DNA from: Streptomyces sp. CB03234
GTDB taxonomy: Bacteria; Actinomycetota; Actinomycetes; Streptomycetales; Streptomycetaceae
Direction: 5' to 3'
DNA: 64,000 nucleotides
Assembly: GCF_001905885.1 (NCBI RefSeq)
Contig: NZ_LIYH01000002.1
Location: forward strand, 62,001-126,000
Position numbers and translations under genes: made by a program. A model generated the notes under the pieces. The model was not told where the DNA came from. It ran no database searches and saw only the letters and a program-made list of their open reading frames with translations. Numbering within the stretch: the first letter of the stretch is position 1; each line of letters starts with the position of its first letter. Shown piece by piece: positions 1-6,915 of the stretch.

Positions 1-332
1 AGTTCGCCGGTCCCGGAGACATCTGGGCCGTCCTCGTCGAGAACGACGGCGAGGGCGACGGCTTCGAGCTGCCCGGTGTGCGTGACTCCGAACCGGCCGG
101 TTTCGCCGAGCGGCTGCGCGCCGAGCTGGCGGCGGCGGCCGGCCCGTTCACGGTCGACGGCGGCGCCGTGCTGCGCCTGGACGCCCGCCCGGCCGGCCCG
201 GACGCGTACGCCTTCACGGCGCACATCACCCCGCCCGACGACCCCGAGACGGAGCTGACCGTGGAGACGGGCCCGGTGCCGGTCGCCGCGCTGCTGGCCG
301 ACCTCGACGCGTTCCTCGGGAGCCTCGCATGA
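1..332 (+). CDS. C-terminal part of an unrecognised protein
   Basis: The reading frame is open from base 3 and gives about 109 residues before the stop at 330-332; the start lies outside the window. The visible part is acidic and Ala/Pro rich, begins FAGPGDIWAVLVENDGEGDG and ends VAALLADLDAFLGSLA, with no membrane segment or cysteine. It does not look like the end of a UbiD-type decarboxylase, which one might expect before mqnP. Its stop overlaps the mqnP start by 4 bases (ATGA), so the two are probably translationally coupled. Function unknown; alternation of short strands and a final helix would fit a small alpha/beta protein, but this is only an impression. Confidence 0.6.
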   Translation, partial: FAGPGDIWAVLVENDGEGDGFELPGVRDSEPAGFAERLRAELAAAAGPFTVDGGAVLRLDARPAGPDAYAFTAHITPPDDPETELTVETGPVPVAALLADLDAFLGSLA

Positions 333-1228
333 CGACGACCACCGCGCCGCGGCCGGCCGGCCGGATCAAGGCCTTCCTGCGGCTGGTGATGATCGAGCAC
401 TCGGTCTTCGCGCTGCCTTTCGCGTACATCGCCGCGCTCACCGCGATGTTCCGGACCGACACCACCGTCCACTGGCTGGAGCTGCTGCTGGTCACCGTGG
501 CGATGGTGGGCCTGCGCACCTTCGCGATGGCCTGCAACCGGATCATCGACCGCGAGATCGACGCCCGTAACCCGCGCACGGCGGGGCGCGAGCTGGTCAC
601 CGGCGCGGTGTCCGTCCGGTCCGCCTGGACGGGCGCGCTGGTGGCGCTGGCCGTCTTCCTGGGCGCGGCCGCCCTGCTGAACCCGCTGTGCCTGGCGCTC
701 GCGCCGGTCGCGGTCGTCCCGATGGTGGTCTACCCGTACGGCAAGCGGTTCACGAACTTCCCGCACGCCATCCTGGGCCTCGCCCAGGCCATGGGCCCGG
801 TCGGCGCGTGGATCGCGGTCACCGGGGCGTGGTCGTGGGAGGCGGTGATCCTGGGCCTCGCCGTGGGCGTCTGGATCGGCGGCTTCGACCTGATCTTCGC
901 CTGCCAGGACGTCCAGGCCGACCGCGCCCACGGCGTGAAGTCCGTCCCCGCCCGCTTCGGCATCCCGGCGGCCCTGTACGGGGCCCGGGGCGCCCATGCG
1001 GTGACCACCGCGCTGCTGGTCTGGTACGCCCTGGCCACCGGCGCGGGCCCGTTCTTCTGGGCGGGCCTGCTGATCGTCGCGGTCGCGTTCCTCTACGAGC
1101 ACACCATCGTGCGCCCGCACGACCTGTCGCGGTTGAACCGGGCGTTCTTCACGGTCAACGGCTTCATCGGGATTGCCCTGTTCGTGTGCGCGCTGGCCGA
1201 CCTCCTGGTGCGTGGGCTCACGGTGTAA
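329..1228 (+). CDS. mqnP: UbiA-family prenyltransferase of the futalosine menaquinone pathway
   Basis: Integral membrane prenyltransferase of 299 residues that attaches the polyprenyl chain to the naphthoquinone precursor (1,4-dihydroxy-6-naphthoate) in the futalosine route. Both Asp-rich diphosphate/Mg sites of the UbiA family are present: NRIIDREIDARNPRTAGREL near residues 71-90 and DVQADRAHGVKS near 192-203. A tract VVYPYGKRFTNFPHAILG lies between them, and about eight hydrophobic helices are spread along the chain. The ATG overlaps the upstream stop. Family assignment rests on sequence; the specific MqnP role is inferred from the ubiX-type gene and mqnE nearby. The alternative, MenA of the classical pathway, is unlikely because futalosine genes surround it. 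Confidence 0.9.
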   Translation: MTTTTAPRPAGRIKAFLRLVMIEHSVFALPFAYIAALTAMFRTDTTVHWLELLLVTVAMVGLRTFAMACNRIIDREIDARNPRTAGRELVTGAVSVRSAWTGALVALAVFLGAAALLNPLCLALAPVAVVPMVVYPYGKRFTNFPHAILGLAQAMGPVGAWIAVTGAWSWEAVILGLAVGVWIGGFDLIFACQDVQADRAHGVKSVPARFGIPAALYGARGAHAVTTALLVWYALATGAGPFFWAGLLIVAVAFLYEHTIVRPHDLSRLNRAFFTVNGFIGIALFVCALADLLVRGLTV

Positions 1229-1322
1229 CCCGATCGTGTGATCGACGTGGGCGTTCGCCGTGCGGCACGCTCTCCCCGTCGGCTCCCCGCCCGGTGCGGG
1301 GACGGAACGGAGGAGGCGGGCA

Positions 1323-1692
1323 GTGACCGATACCGGAGGCAGCCCACTCCGCTCCCGGCTGAGCCGGTTCGAAGACGTCTTCCCCGGGCACCGCACCGAG
1401 CTCGTACCCGCCCGACCTCGTCGGACTGGCCATCGAGGTCGTCTCGCCGAGCAGCGTGCGCAACGACTACGAGGTCAAGGACCGCGCGTACGCGCGGCGC
1501 GGTATCCCGCACTACCTGATCTTCGACCCGTACAAGGCGCACTGCCTGACGCTGTGGAACCCGGGTCCCGACGGCTATCGCGGGCGGGACGTGATCCCGT
1601 ACGGCGACACGGTGACCGTGGAGTCCGGCCTCGGCAAGCTCACCGTCGACACCACCGACCTGCCCGTGGACCCCGGCGTCAGCCGGCCGTGA
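1323..1692 (+). pseudogene. Uma2-family endonuclease remnant with internal deletion
   Basis: Starts with GTG behind a GGAGG-type site. The first ~27 codons in one frame (TDTGGSPLRSRLSRFEDVFPGHRTELV) look like a Uma2/DUF820 N-terminus. At about 1405-1413 the reading shifts to another frame that begins directly in the nuclease core (PDLVGLAIEVVSPSSVRNDY, then VKDRAYARRGIPHYLIFDPY) and runs to the stop at 1690-1692. Intact Uma2 proteins are about 180-200 residues, so an estimated 60-100 codons are missing at the junction and the frame is broken. The core Asp, Glu and Lys of the PD-(D/E)XK fold survive. The 3' end overlaps the convergent rhomboid gene by 14 bases. Confidence 0.75.
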
Positions 1693-2305
1693 CCCCGGCC
1701 GCCGCACCGCGCGGACGGCGGCGGCGGAAGACGAAGGCCGCTGCCACGCCCGCCAGCAGGCCGAACAGGTGGCCCTGCCAGCTGACGCCCGACTGGGTGG
1801 GCGATATGCCCAGCAGGATGGTGCTGCCCCAGACGGCGCCGATCAGCAGGCCCACCACGATGTCCATCGGCTTGCGGTCCACGAAGCCGCGCACCAGCAG
1901 GTAGCCGAAGAGGCCGAAGATCAGGCCCGACGCGCCCGCCGTGACGCTGTACGCGGGGGACACCAGCCACACCCCCAGGCCGTCCACGATCACGATCAGC
2001 GCGGCGACGGCCAGGAAGCGCCGGATGCCGCCGAGTGCGGCGAGGAAGCCGAACACCAGCAGCGGGACGCTGTTCGCCGCCACGTGGCCGAATCCGAAGT
2101 GCAGGAACGCGGCCGGGACGAGGTCGCGCAGCTCGACGACCTCGCGCGGTGAGATGCCGTACGCGTCGAGGGCGTGGCCGCTCGCCAGGTCGACGGCCTC
2201 CAGCAGCCACAGCAGGGCCACCCACCCGAGCATCAGCACGGCGGCGGCCTTCACCCGGTCGGCGCCGGTCCGGCCGGTGACCTCGCCCCTTGTCGTCCCT
2301 GCCAT
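1679..2305 (-). CDS. Rhomboid-family intramembrane serine protease
   Basis: Protein of 208 residues with about six transmembrane helices. The rhomboid active-site features are visible: FGFGHVAANSVPLLVFG (His/Asn oxyanion helix), TAGASGLIFGLFGYL with the GASG nucleophile serine, and SWQGHLFGLLAG with the catalytic histidine. It ends in a basic RRRRPRG tail. It would cleave membrane-anchored substrates near the outer face of the cytoplasmic membrane; the substrate is unknown. The gene is convergent with the Uma2 remnant and divergent from the ubiX-type gene. Annotated Streptomyces relatives are also about 200-250 residues, so it looks complete. Confidence 0.9.
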   Translation of the reverse strand: MAGTTRGEVTGRTGADRVKAAAVLMLGWVALLWLLEAVDLASGHALDAYGISPREVVELRDLVPAAFLHFGFGHVAANSVPLLVFGFLAALGGIRRFLAVAALIVIVDGLGVWLVSPAYSVTAGASGLIFGLFGYLLVRGFVDRKPMDIVVGLLIGAVWGSTILLGISPTQSGVSWQGHLFGLLAGVAAAFVFRRRRPRGAAAGVTAG

Positions 2306-2332
2306 GGCGGCCCCCTGTGGTGATGCACGTCG

Positions 2333-2380
2333 GTGAGCGCGCCGGTGAGCGCGTCCGTGAGCGCGTCCGTGAGCGCGTCT
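2333..2380. repeat. Four 12-bp tandem repeats
   Basis: The unit GTGAGCGCGTCC occurs four times in a row (first copy ends GCCG, last ends TCT) between the divergent rhomboid and ubiX-type starts. It is followed by a 15-bp direct repeat containing GGTTCCGTACCGG around 2410-2440. Such repeats in a divergent promoter region can vary in copy number; no function is claimed. Confidence 0.8.
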
Positions 2381-2447
2381 CCCGCGGAAACGTCCGGGGC
2401 GCCCCGCTCGGTTCCGTACCGGCCGGTTCCGTACCGGTCCGGCCGGA

Positions 2448-2461
2448 TAGGCTCAGCGGCG
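2448..2461 (+). promoter_or_regulatory. Predicted leaderless promoter of the ubiX-type gene
   Basis: TAGGCT at 2448-2453 fits the actinobacterial -10 pattern TANNNT and lies 7 nt before the GTG at 2461. No Shine-Dalgarno sequence precedes that GTG. No convincing -35 box is seen. The same arrangement occurs before mqnA and menG. Confidence 0.45.
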
Positions 2462-3135
2462 TGGAGCCGGTAGAAGTGCAGCGTCGCCCGTGGGTCGTCG
2501 GGGTGTCGGGGGCGTCAGGGACCCCGTACGCCGCCGCCGTGCTGCGCGGGCTGCTCGCTGCCGGGGAGAGCGTCGACCTGGTGGTGTCCCGGGCGTCGCG
2601 GCTGACGCTGCTGGACGAGACCGGGATCGCGTTCCGGGACGCGCACTGGCGCGAGGACCTGACGGAGTGGCTGTCGCGGGGCGCGGACGGCAAGCCGGGG
2701 GCGTTCCCCGTGGACGTGTCTGACGTACGGCACTGGGCGGCGGGCGACCTCGCGGCCGGGCCGTCGTCCGGTTCGTACCCCGTCAAGGGGATGCTGATCG
2801 TGCCCGCTTCCACCGCGTGCGTGGCGGGGGTGGCGCTCGGCCTGTCCAAGGACCTGTTGCAGCGGGCGGCGAGCGTGACGCTGAAGGAGCGGCGCACGCT
2901 GGTGGTCGCGGTGCGGGAGACCCCGCTGAACGGCCAGACGCTCAAGCACCTGGTGGCCCTGGACGAGGCGGGCGCGGTGGTGCTGCCCGCCTCCCCGGCG
3001 TTCTACGCGGGCGCGACGCACATCCAGGACCTGGTGGACTTCGTCGCGGGGCGCGTGCTGGACGCGGCGGGGGTGCCGCACCAGCTGTACCGCCGCTGGA
3101 GGGGCGAACTGGGTGGTGCTTCCCGTGGGGACTAG
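2461..3135 (+). CDS. ubiX: UbiX-type flavin prenyltransferase
   Basis: Protein of 224 residues that prenylates FMN to make prFMN, the cofactor of UbiD-type decarboxylases; here presumably serving the menaquinone-pathway decarboxylase expected upstream of the window. Family motifs are clear: GVSGASGTPYAAAVLRGLL near the N-terminus (FMN phosphate loop), then ASTACVAGVALGLSKDLLQR and LKERRTLVVAVRETPLN. The GTG at 2461 is chosen because it places the GASG motif about 17 residues from the start, as in the family, and follows a -10 box by 7 nt; upstream in-frame starts would add a repeat-encoded tail. Some literature calls this role mqnM. Confidence 0.9.
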   Translation: MEPVEVQRRPWVVGVSGASGTPYAAAVLRGLLAAGESVDLVVSRASRLTLLDETGIAFRDAHWREDLTEWLSRGADGKPGAFPVDVSDVRHWAAGDLAAGPSSGSYPVKGMLIVPASTACVAGVALGLSKDLLQRAASVTLKERRTLVVAVRETPLNGQTLKHLVALDEAGAVVLPASPAFYAGATHIQDLVDFVAGRVLDAAGVPHQLYRRWRGELGGASRGD

Positions 3136-3200
3136 CGCGTCCCGGCCGTGCCGGTCGTGTACAGGATGAGGATCGTCTCCTGACGGACCCGTGTGTGCCT

Positions 3201-3236
3201 TTGTTTTTACAATCAAACGTGCTGTGTTGCTGAACA
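3201..3236 (+). promoter_or_regulatory. AT-rich palindromes before the Lrp/AsnC gene, likely operator
   Basis: In a GC-rich genome this short AT-rich stretch stands out. It holds a perfect inverted repeat TTGT-N4-ACAA (3201-3212) and a second, TGTT-GCTG-AACA (3225-3236), with centres 24 bp apart, about two helical turns and a fraction. Lrp/AsnC proteins usually bind such phased AT-rich palindromes next to their own genes, so autoregulation is the simplest reading. Inference only. Confidence 0.5.
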
Positions 3237-3254
3237 ATGGAAGGCTTCAGGTAT

Positions 3255-3710
3255 ATGGACGCCGTGGATAGGCAGCTCATCCAGGCCCTTCGTGAGAACG
3301 GCAGGGCCTCGTACGCCGAGCTCGGCCGGCTCGTCGGGCTCTCCGGGCCCTCCGTCACCGACCGGATCAACCGCCTGGAGGCGGCGGGCGTCATCACCGG
3401 CTACCGCGCCACGGTGGACTCCGCCTCCCTCGGCCTGGGCGTCACGGCGCTGATCGGCATCTCCCTCTCCGACGCCGCCGACCACGAGGACGTGGCGCGC
3501 CGGCTGCGGGACCTGGCCGAGATCGAGGACTGCTGGTTCATCGCCGGTGACGACTCGTTCATGCTCAAGGTGCGGGCGAGCGACGTGGACGGCCTGGAGA
3601 AGACCATCCGCCGGCTGTCGGGGACGAAGGGCGTGTCCCGTACGCGTACGACGATCGTGCTGTCGACGAAGTGGGAGAACCGGGTCGGCGACTTGCCGGA
3701 GGAAGGCTAG
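3255..3710 (+). CDS. Lrp/AsnC-family transcriptional regulator
   Basis: Protein of 151 residues with an N-terminal winged helix (MDAVDRQLIQALRENGRASY, then ELGRLVGLSGPSVTDRINRL) and a C-terminal RAM ligand-binding domain (VTALIGISLSD to the end). The ATG at 3255 is preferred over ATG 3237 because GGAAGG lies 10 nt before it and MDAVDRQL is the normal family start. It lies just upstream of mqnE on the same strand (47 bp gap), so it may control mqnE; family members respond to amino acids, but the effector here is unknown. Confidence 0.9.
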   Translation: MDAVDRQLIQALRENGRASYAELGRLVGLSGPSVTDRINRLEAAGVITGYRATVDSASLGLGVTALIGISLSDAADHEDVARRLRDLAEIEDCWFIAGDDSFMLKVRASDVDGLEKTIRRLSGTKGVSRTRTTIVLSTKWENRVGDLPEEG

Positions 3711-3757
3711 GCGTACGGTGGTGGAGCCCGATTGACACACGTATGGGAGGCGGCCTG

Positions 3758-4921
3758 ATGGACGCGGGGCTCAAGCGCGAGCTGGAGGAGAAGGTCCGGT
3801 CCGGGGAGCGGCTGACCCGCGAGGACGGCATCGCCCTCTACGAGTCGGACGACCTGGCGTGGCTCGGCGGCCTCGCCCATGAGGTGCGTACGCGCAAGAA
3901 CGGCGACGTCGTGCACTTCAACGTCAACCGGCACCTCAACATGACGAACGTGTGCACGGCGTCGTGCGCCTACTGCTCGTTCCAGCGCAAGCCGGGCGAG
4001 AAGGACGCGTACACCATGCGCATCGAGGAGGCCGTCCGCCTCGCCAAGGCGATGGAGAACGAGAACCTCACCGAGCTGCACATCGTCAACGGGCTCCACC
4101 CCAACCTGCCGTGGCGCTACTACCCCCGCTCGCTCAGCGAGCTGAAGAAGGCGCTGCCGAACGTCTCGCTGAAGGCCTTCACGGCGACCGAGATCCACCA
4201 CTTCGAGACGATCTCCGGGCTGTCCGCCTCCGAGATCCTCGACGAGCTGATCGAGGCGGGTCTCGAATCGCTGACCGGCGGCGGCGCGGAGATCTTCGAC
4301 TGGGAGGTCCGCCAGCACATCGTGGACCACCGCACCCACTGGGAGGACTGGTCCCGCATCCACCGCCTCGCGCACGAGAAGGGTCTGAAGACCCCGTGCA
4401 CGATGCTGTACGGGCACATCGAGGAGCCCCGCCACCGGGTGGACCACGTGCTGCGGCTGCGTGAGCTGCAGGACGAGACCGGCGGCTTCCAGGTCTTCAT
4501 CCCGCTGCGCTACCAGCACGACTTCGTGGACATGAAGGACGGCAAGATCCGCAACCGCCTCCAGGCGCGGACGACCATGGCGACGGGCGCCGAGGCGCTG
4601 AAGACCTTCGCGGTCTCGCGGCTGCTGTTCGACAACGTCCAGCACGTCAAGGTCTTCTGGGTCATGCACGGCGTGCAGACGGCGCAGCTGGCGCTCCAGC
4701 ACGGCGCGGACGACATGGACGGCTCGGTCGTCGAGTACAAGATCACGCACGACGCGGACAACTACGGCACGCCCAACAAGCTGGGCCGTGAGGACCTGCT
4801 GGAGCTGATCCGGGACGCCGGCTTCCGCCCGGTGGAGCGCAACACCCGGTACGAGATCATCCGCGAGTACCCGGGCCCGGACCCGGACCGCCGCGAGTCG
4901 CCGCAGCCCATGCGGGTGTGA
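3758..4921 (+). CDS. mqnE: Aminofutalosine synthase (radical SAM)
   Basis: Protein of 387 residues. MqnE joins 3-enolpyruvyl-benzoate (made by MqnA) to an adenosyl radical to give aminofutalosine, the second step of the futalosine menaquinone pathway. The radical-SAM cluster motif CTASCAYC has its cysteines at residues 66, 70 and 73. The downstream sequence (TGGGAEIFDWEVRQ, IPLRYQHDFVDM) and the length match the MqnE branch rather than MqnC. ATG 3758 is chosen because GGGAGG lies 7 nt upstream; ATG 3743 lacks such a site. It follows the Lrp-type gene by 47 bp and is followed by an independent gene. Confidence 0.93.
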   Translation: MDAGLKRELEEKVRSGERLTREDGIALYESDDLAWLGGLAHEVRTRKNGDVVHFNVNRHLNMTNVCTASCAYCSFQRKPGEKDAYTMRIEEAVRLAKAMENENLTELHIVNGLHPNLPWRYYPRSLSELKKALPNVSLKAFTATEIHHFETISGLSASEILDELIEAGLESLTGGGAEIFDWEVRQHIVDHRTHWEDWSRIHRLAHEKGLKTPCTMLYGHIEEPRHRVDHVLRLRELQDETGGFQVFIPLRYQHDFVDMKDGKIRNRLQARTTMATGAEALKTFAVSRLLFDNVQHVKVFWVMHGVQTAQLALQHGADDMDGSVVEYKITHDADNYGTPNKLGREDLLELIRDAGFRPVERNTRYEIIREYPGPDPDRRESPQPMRV

Positions 4922-4996
4922 CCCCCGTCGTGGGCACCAAGGTGTGGCCCCTCCCCGTACAGGTCTGACCTGCCGCCCCGAGGGTACCCGGGGCGC

Positions 4997-5659
4997 ATGG
5001 CCAGTCGTACGAGGACCGCCCCCGAGGACGCCTACACCGCCGAGCCCTTCGTGCCCGAGGGCGCCGGGATCGAGGCGCTGCGCGAGGCGGCCGCCGGGTG
5101 CCGGGGCTGCCCGCTGCACCGGGACGCGACCCAGACCGTGTTCGGCGCCGGGAACGTCCACGGGCGCGTCCTGCTCGTGGGGGAGCAGCCGGGCGACCAG
5201 GAGGACCGGCAGGGCGCGCCGTTCGTCGGCCCGGCCGGCAAGCTCCTGGACCGGGCGCTCGCCGAGGCCGGGATCGAGCCGGGTGACACGTACACCACCA
5301 ACGCCGTCAAGCACTTCAAGTTCGAGGTCGTCCCCGAACGCGGCAAGCGCCGTATCCACAAGGCGCCCAGCCTCCGCGAGATGACCGCCTGCCGGCCGTG
5401 GCTGGAGGCCGAGCTGCGGCTCGTCGACCCCGAGCTGATCGTGGCCCTCGGCGCGACCGCCGGGAAGGCGCTGCTCGGCTCCTCCTTCCGGGTCACCAAG
5501 CAGCGCGGCATGCTCCTGCCGTTCCCCGGCCACGAGGAGCTCGGCGAGTGCCTGCTCGCGACCATCCACCCCTCCGCCGTACTGCGCGCCGACGACCGCG
5601 AGGCGGTGTACGAGGGGCTGGTGTCCGACCTGCGGATAGCCGCCCGGGCCCTGCGCTGA
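4997..5659 (+). CDS. udgX: UdgX-type uracil-DNA glycosylase (covalent uracil binder)
   Basis: Protein of 220 residues in the Fe-S uracil-DNA glycosylase superfamily. Motif 1 is GEQPGDQED (residues 62-70) followed by GAPFVGPAGKLLD. An insertion RGKRRIHKAPS places the UdgX hallmark KRRIH at 117-121. In Mycobacterium smegmatis UdgX the equivalent histidine forms an irreversible covalent bond with the abasic site after uracil removal. Cysteines at 35 and 38 plus later ones fit the Fe-S ligands. C-terminal motif TIHPSAVLR is present. Normal family-4 UDGs lack the KRRIH loop, so UdgX is the better call. The gene stands alone; the start ATG follows no strong ribosome site. Confidence 0.88.
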   Translation: MASRTRTAPEDAYTAEPFVPEGAGIEALREAAAGCRGCPLHRDATQTVFGAGNVHGRVLLVGEQPGDQEDRQGAPFVGPAGKLLDRALAEAGIEPGDTYTTNAVKHFKFEVVPERGKRRIHKAPSLREMTACRPWLEAELRLVDPELIVALGATAGKALLGSSFRVTKQRGMLLPFPGHEELGECLLATIHPSAVLRADDREAVYEGLVSDLRIAARALR

Positions 5660-5678
5660 GCCGTTTATCGTCGAATGC

Positions 5679-6203
5679 ATGCCGTTGAACTTCGAACTGG
5701 ACCCGCGGATCGACCCCGCCCTCCGTGACGGCGTCCTCACGCTGTGGACGGACGTCTCCAACGCGGGTGGTTCCGTCGGCTTCGTTCCGCCCGTCACGCC
5801 GGACGACATACGCCCGGAGTGGGTCAAGCACCTCACCGCCATCACCGAGGGCCGCACCCGCCTGCTCGTCGGCCGCGACGAGGACGGCGCCGTCGCCGCC
5901 ACGGCGTTCATCACGTACAACACGCACCGCCTGATGCGGCACTGGGTGTGGCTCTACACCGTGATGGTCCACCCCCGCCACCACGGCAAGGGGTACGGGC
6001 GCGACCTCATGGCCGCGACGGAGGCGGCGGTACGCGGCCTCGGCGGCATCGAGGCGATCCGGCTCACCTGCCGCGGCGGCACCGGCGTCGACCGGTTCTA
6101 CGCCTCGTGCGGCTACAAGGAGGTCGGGCGCATCCCGGACGCGATCCGCGTCGCGGACGGCGACGACCGCGACGACATCGTCATGCTGCTCCCCCTGAAC
6201 TGA
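5679..6203 (+). CDS. GNAT-family N-acetyltransferase
   Basis: Protein of 174 residues with one GNAT domain. The acetyl-CoA pyrophosphate loop is seen as VHPRHHGKGYGRDLMAATE, followed by the typical beta-bulge and FYASCGYKEVGR near the C-terminus. Substrate unknown. The gene begins 19 bp after udgX on the same strand and may be co-transcribed with it. Confidence 0.85.
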   Translation: MPLNFELDPRIDPALRDGVLTLWTDVSNAGGSVGFVPPVTPDDIRPEWVKHLTAITEGRTRLLVGRDEDGAVAATAFITYNTHRLMRHWVWLYTVMVHPRHHGKGYGRDLMAATEAAVRGLGGIEAIRLTCRGGTGVDRFYASCGYKEVGRIPDAIRVADGDDRDDIVMLLPLN

Positions 6204-6275
6204 TCAATTCGCCACGTGCTTCACTAGTCAGGCAGGAACGCCGTACCAAGGAACACGAAGGAAGAAGGCCACGCC

Positions 6276-6575
6276 GTGTCCGCTGCTGCCCGCACGAGCG
6301 CCACGATCCGGTACACCCTGATGCGTCTGGGCATCTTCGCCGGCTGCTTCCTCGCCCTGTGGGGTCTGGTGTACGTGGGTGTGCTGCCGCGCGGCCTCGG
6401 GGACTCCAACCTCCTGTGGGTGCTGCTCCTGTCGATCGTGATCTCGGCGCCCCTCAGCTTCGTCCTGCTGCGCAAGCAGCGTGACGCGATGTCCGCGCAG
6501 ATCGTCGAGAAGGTCGACAGCGCGAAGGCCCGCCTGGAGGCCAACCGGACCCGTGAGGACAGCGTCGCCCAGTGA
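6276..6575 (+). CDS. DUF4229 small membrane protein
   Basis: A GTG-started protein of 99 residues behind GAAGGAAG. It has two hydrophobic helices (LGIFAGCFLALWGLVYVGVL and LLWVLLLSIVISAPLSFVLL) followed by a charged helix KQRDAMSAQIVEKVDSAKAR that is likely cytoplasmic and may coil. The pattern matches the actinobacterial DUF4229 family of unknown function. A hairpin terminator follows 28 bp after the stop. Confidence 0.8.
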   Translation: MSAAARTSATIRYTLMRLGIFAGCFLALWGLVYVGVLPRGLGDSNLLWVLLLSIVISAPLSFVLLRKQRDAMSAQIVEKVDSAKARLEANRTREDSVAQ

Positions 6576-6602
6576 GGTAGCTCACGCCCTCCGCTCGTAT
6601 CG

Positions 6603-6638
6603 CGCACCCCCGTGCCGAAGCCGCGCTTCGTACGGGGG
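6603..6638 (+). terminator. Hairpin terminator after the DUF4229 gene
   Basis: Arms CACCCCCGT (6603-6611) and ACGGGGGTG (6630-6638) pair perfectly; inner arms GAAGC (6615-6619) and GCTTC (6623-6627) extend the stem. No long U run follows, as is common in Streptomyces. Confidence 0.7.
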
Positions 6639-6677
6639 TGTTGGCGTTCCGGGCGGCACCCGCACCCCAAAGAAGAG

Positions 6678-6709
6678 CTTTGAGGTTCTCAAAGTTCAAG
6701 TGTTAACGT
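6678..6709 (+). promoter_or_regulatory. Leaderless promoter with overlapping palindrome
   Basis: A -35 box TTGAGG (6680-6685), 18-bp spacer and -10 box TAACGT (6704-6709) place the transcription start at the GTG at 6717. A perfect 7-bp inverted repeat CTTTGAG-GTT-CTCAAAG (6678-6694) covers the -35 box and is a likely operator. Confidence 0.6.
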
Positions 6710-6716
6710 GTTCGGC

Positions 6717-6827
6717 GTGACGACAGCAGTGCGCCCCCAAGCCGACGCCATGAGCACCCCGCTCGTGGCGCGCCTGCACGTCGACCTCTGCCGCTGTATG
6801 TCCGCGGTCTGTTGCCGCGAAGTCTGA
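6717..6827 (+). CDS. Putative Cys-rich leader peptide before the dicarboxylate symporter
   Basis: A 36-codon leaderless frame starting at GTG 6717, with an in-frame ATG at 6750. The end reads ARLHVDLCRCMSAVCCREV. It resembles the small Streptomyces leader peptides with an R-x-HVDLCR core that precede sulfur and cysteine metabolism genes; I know those only as annotated putative leader peptides. Four of the last 13 codons are Cys (TGC, TGT, TGT, TGC), suited to ribosome-mediated attenuation on Cys supply. The stop is 88 bp before the symporter start. The coupling to this transporter is inferred from position. Confidence 0.6.
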   Translation: MTTAVRPQADAMSTPLVARLHVDLCRCMSAVCCREV

Positions 6828-6915
6828 CCCGGCATCATGCAGCGGCGCCGCCGGAAGGCGCGAGCGCCGCACCCTCGTCCCCGTATTCCCCGATACGTAC
6901 CACTGGAGTGTGTCC

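Noticed and set aside
1..332. C-terminus of a UbiD-type decarboxylase
   Set aside because: Expected before mqnP from pathway knowledge, but the visible residues do not match the family's ending.
3707..5923. A 738-codon minus-strand frame
   Set aside because: It is antisense to mqnE, udgX and part of the GNAT gene, all of which have clear motifs; the product is low-complexity.
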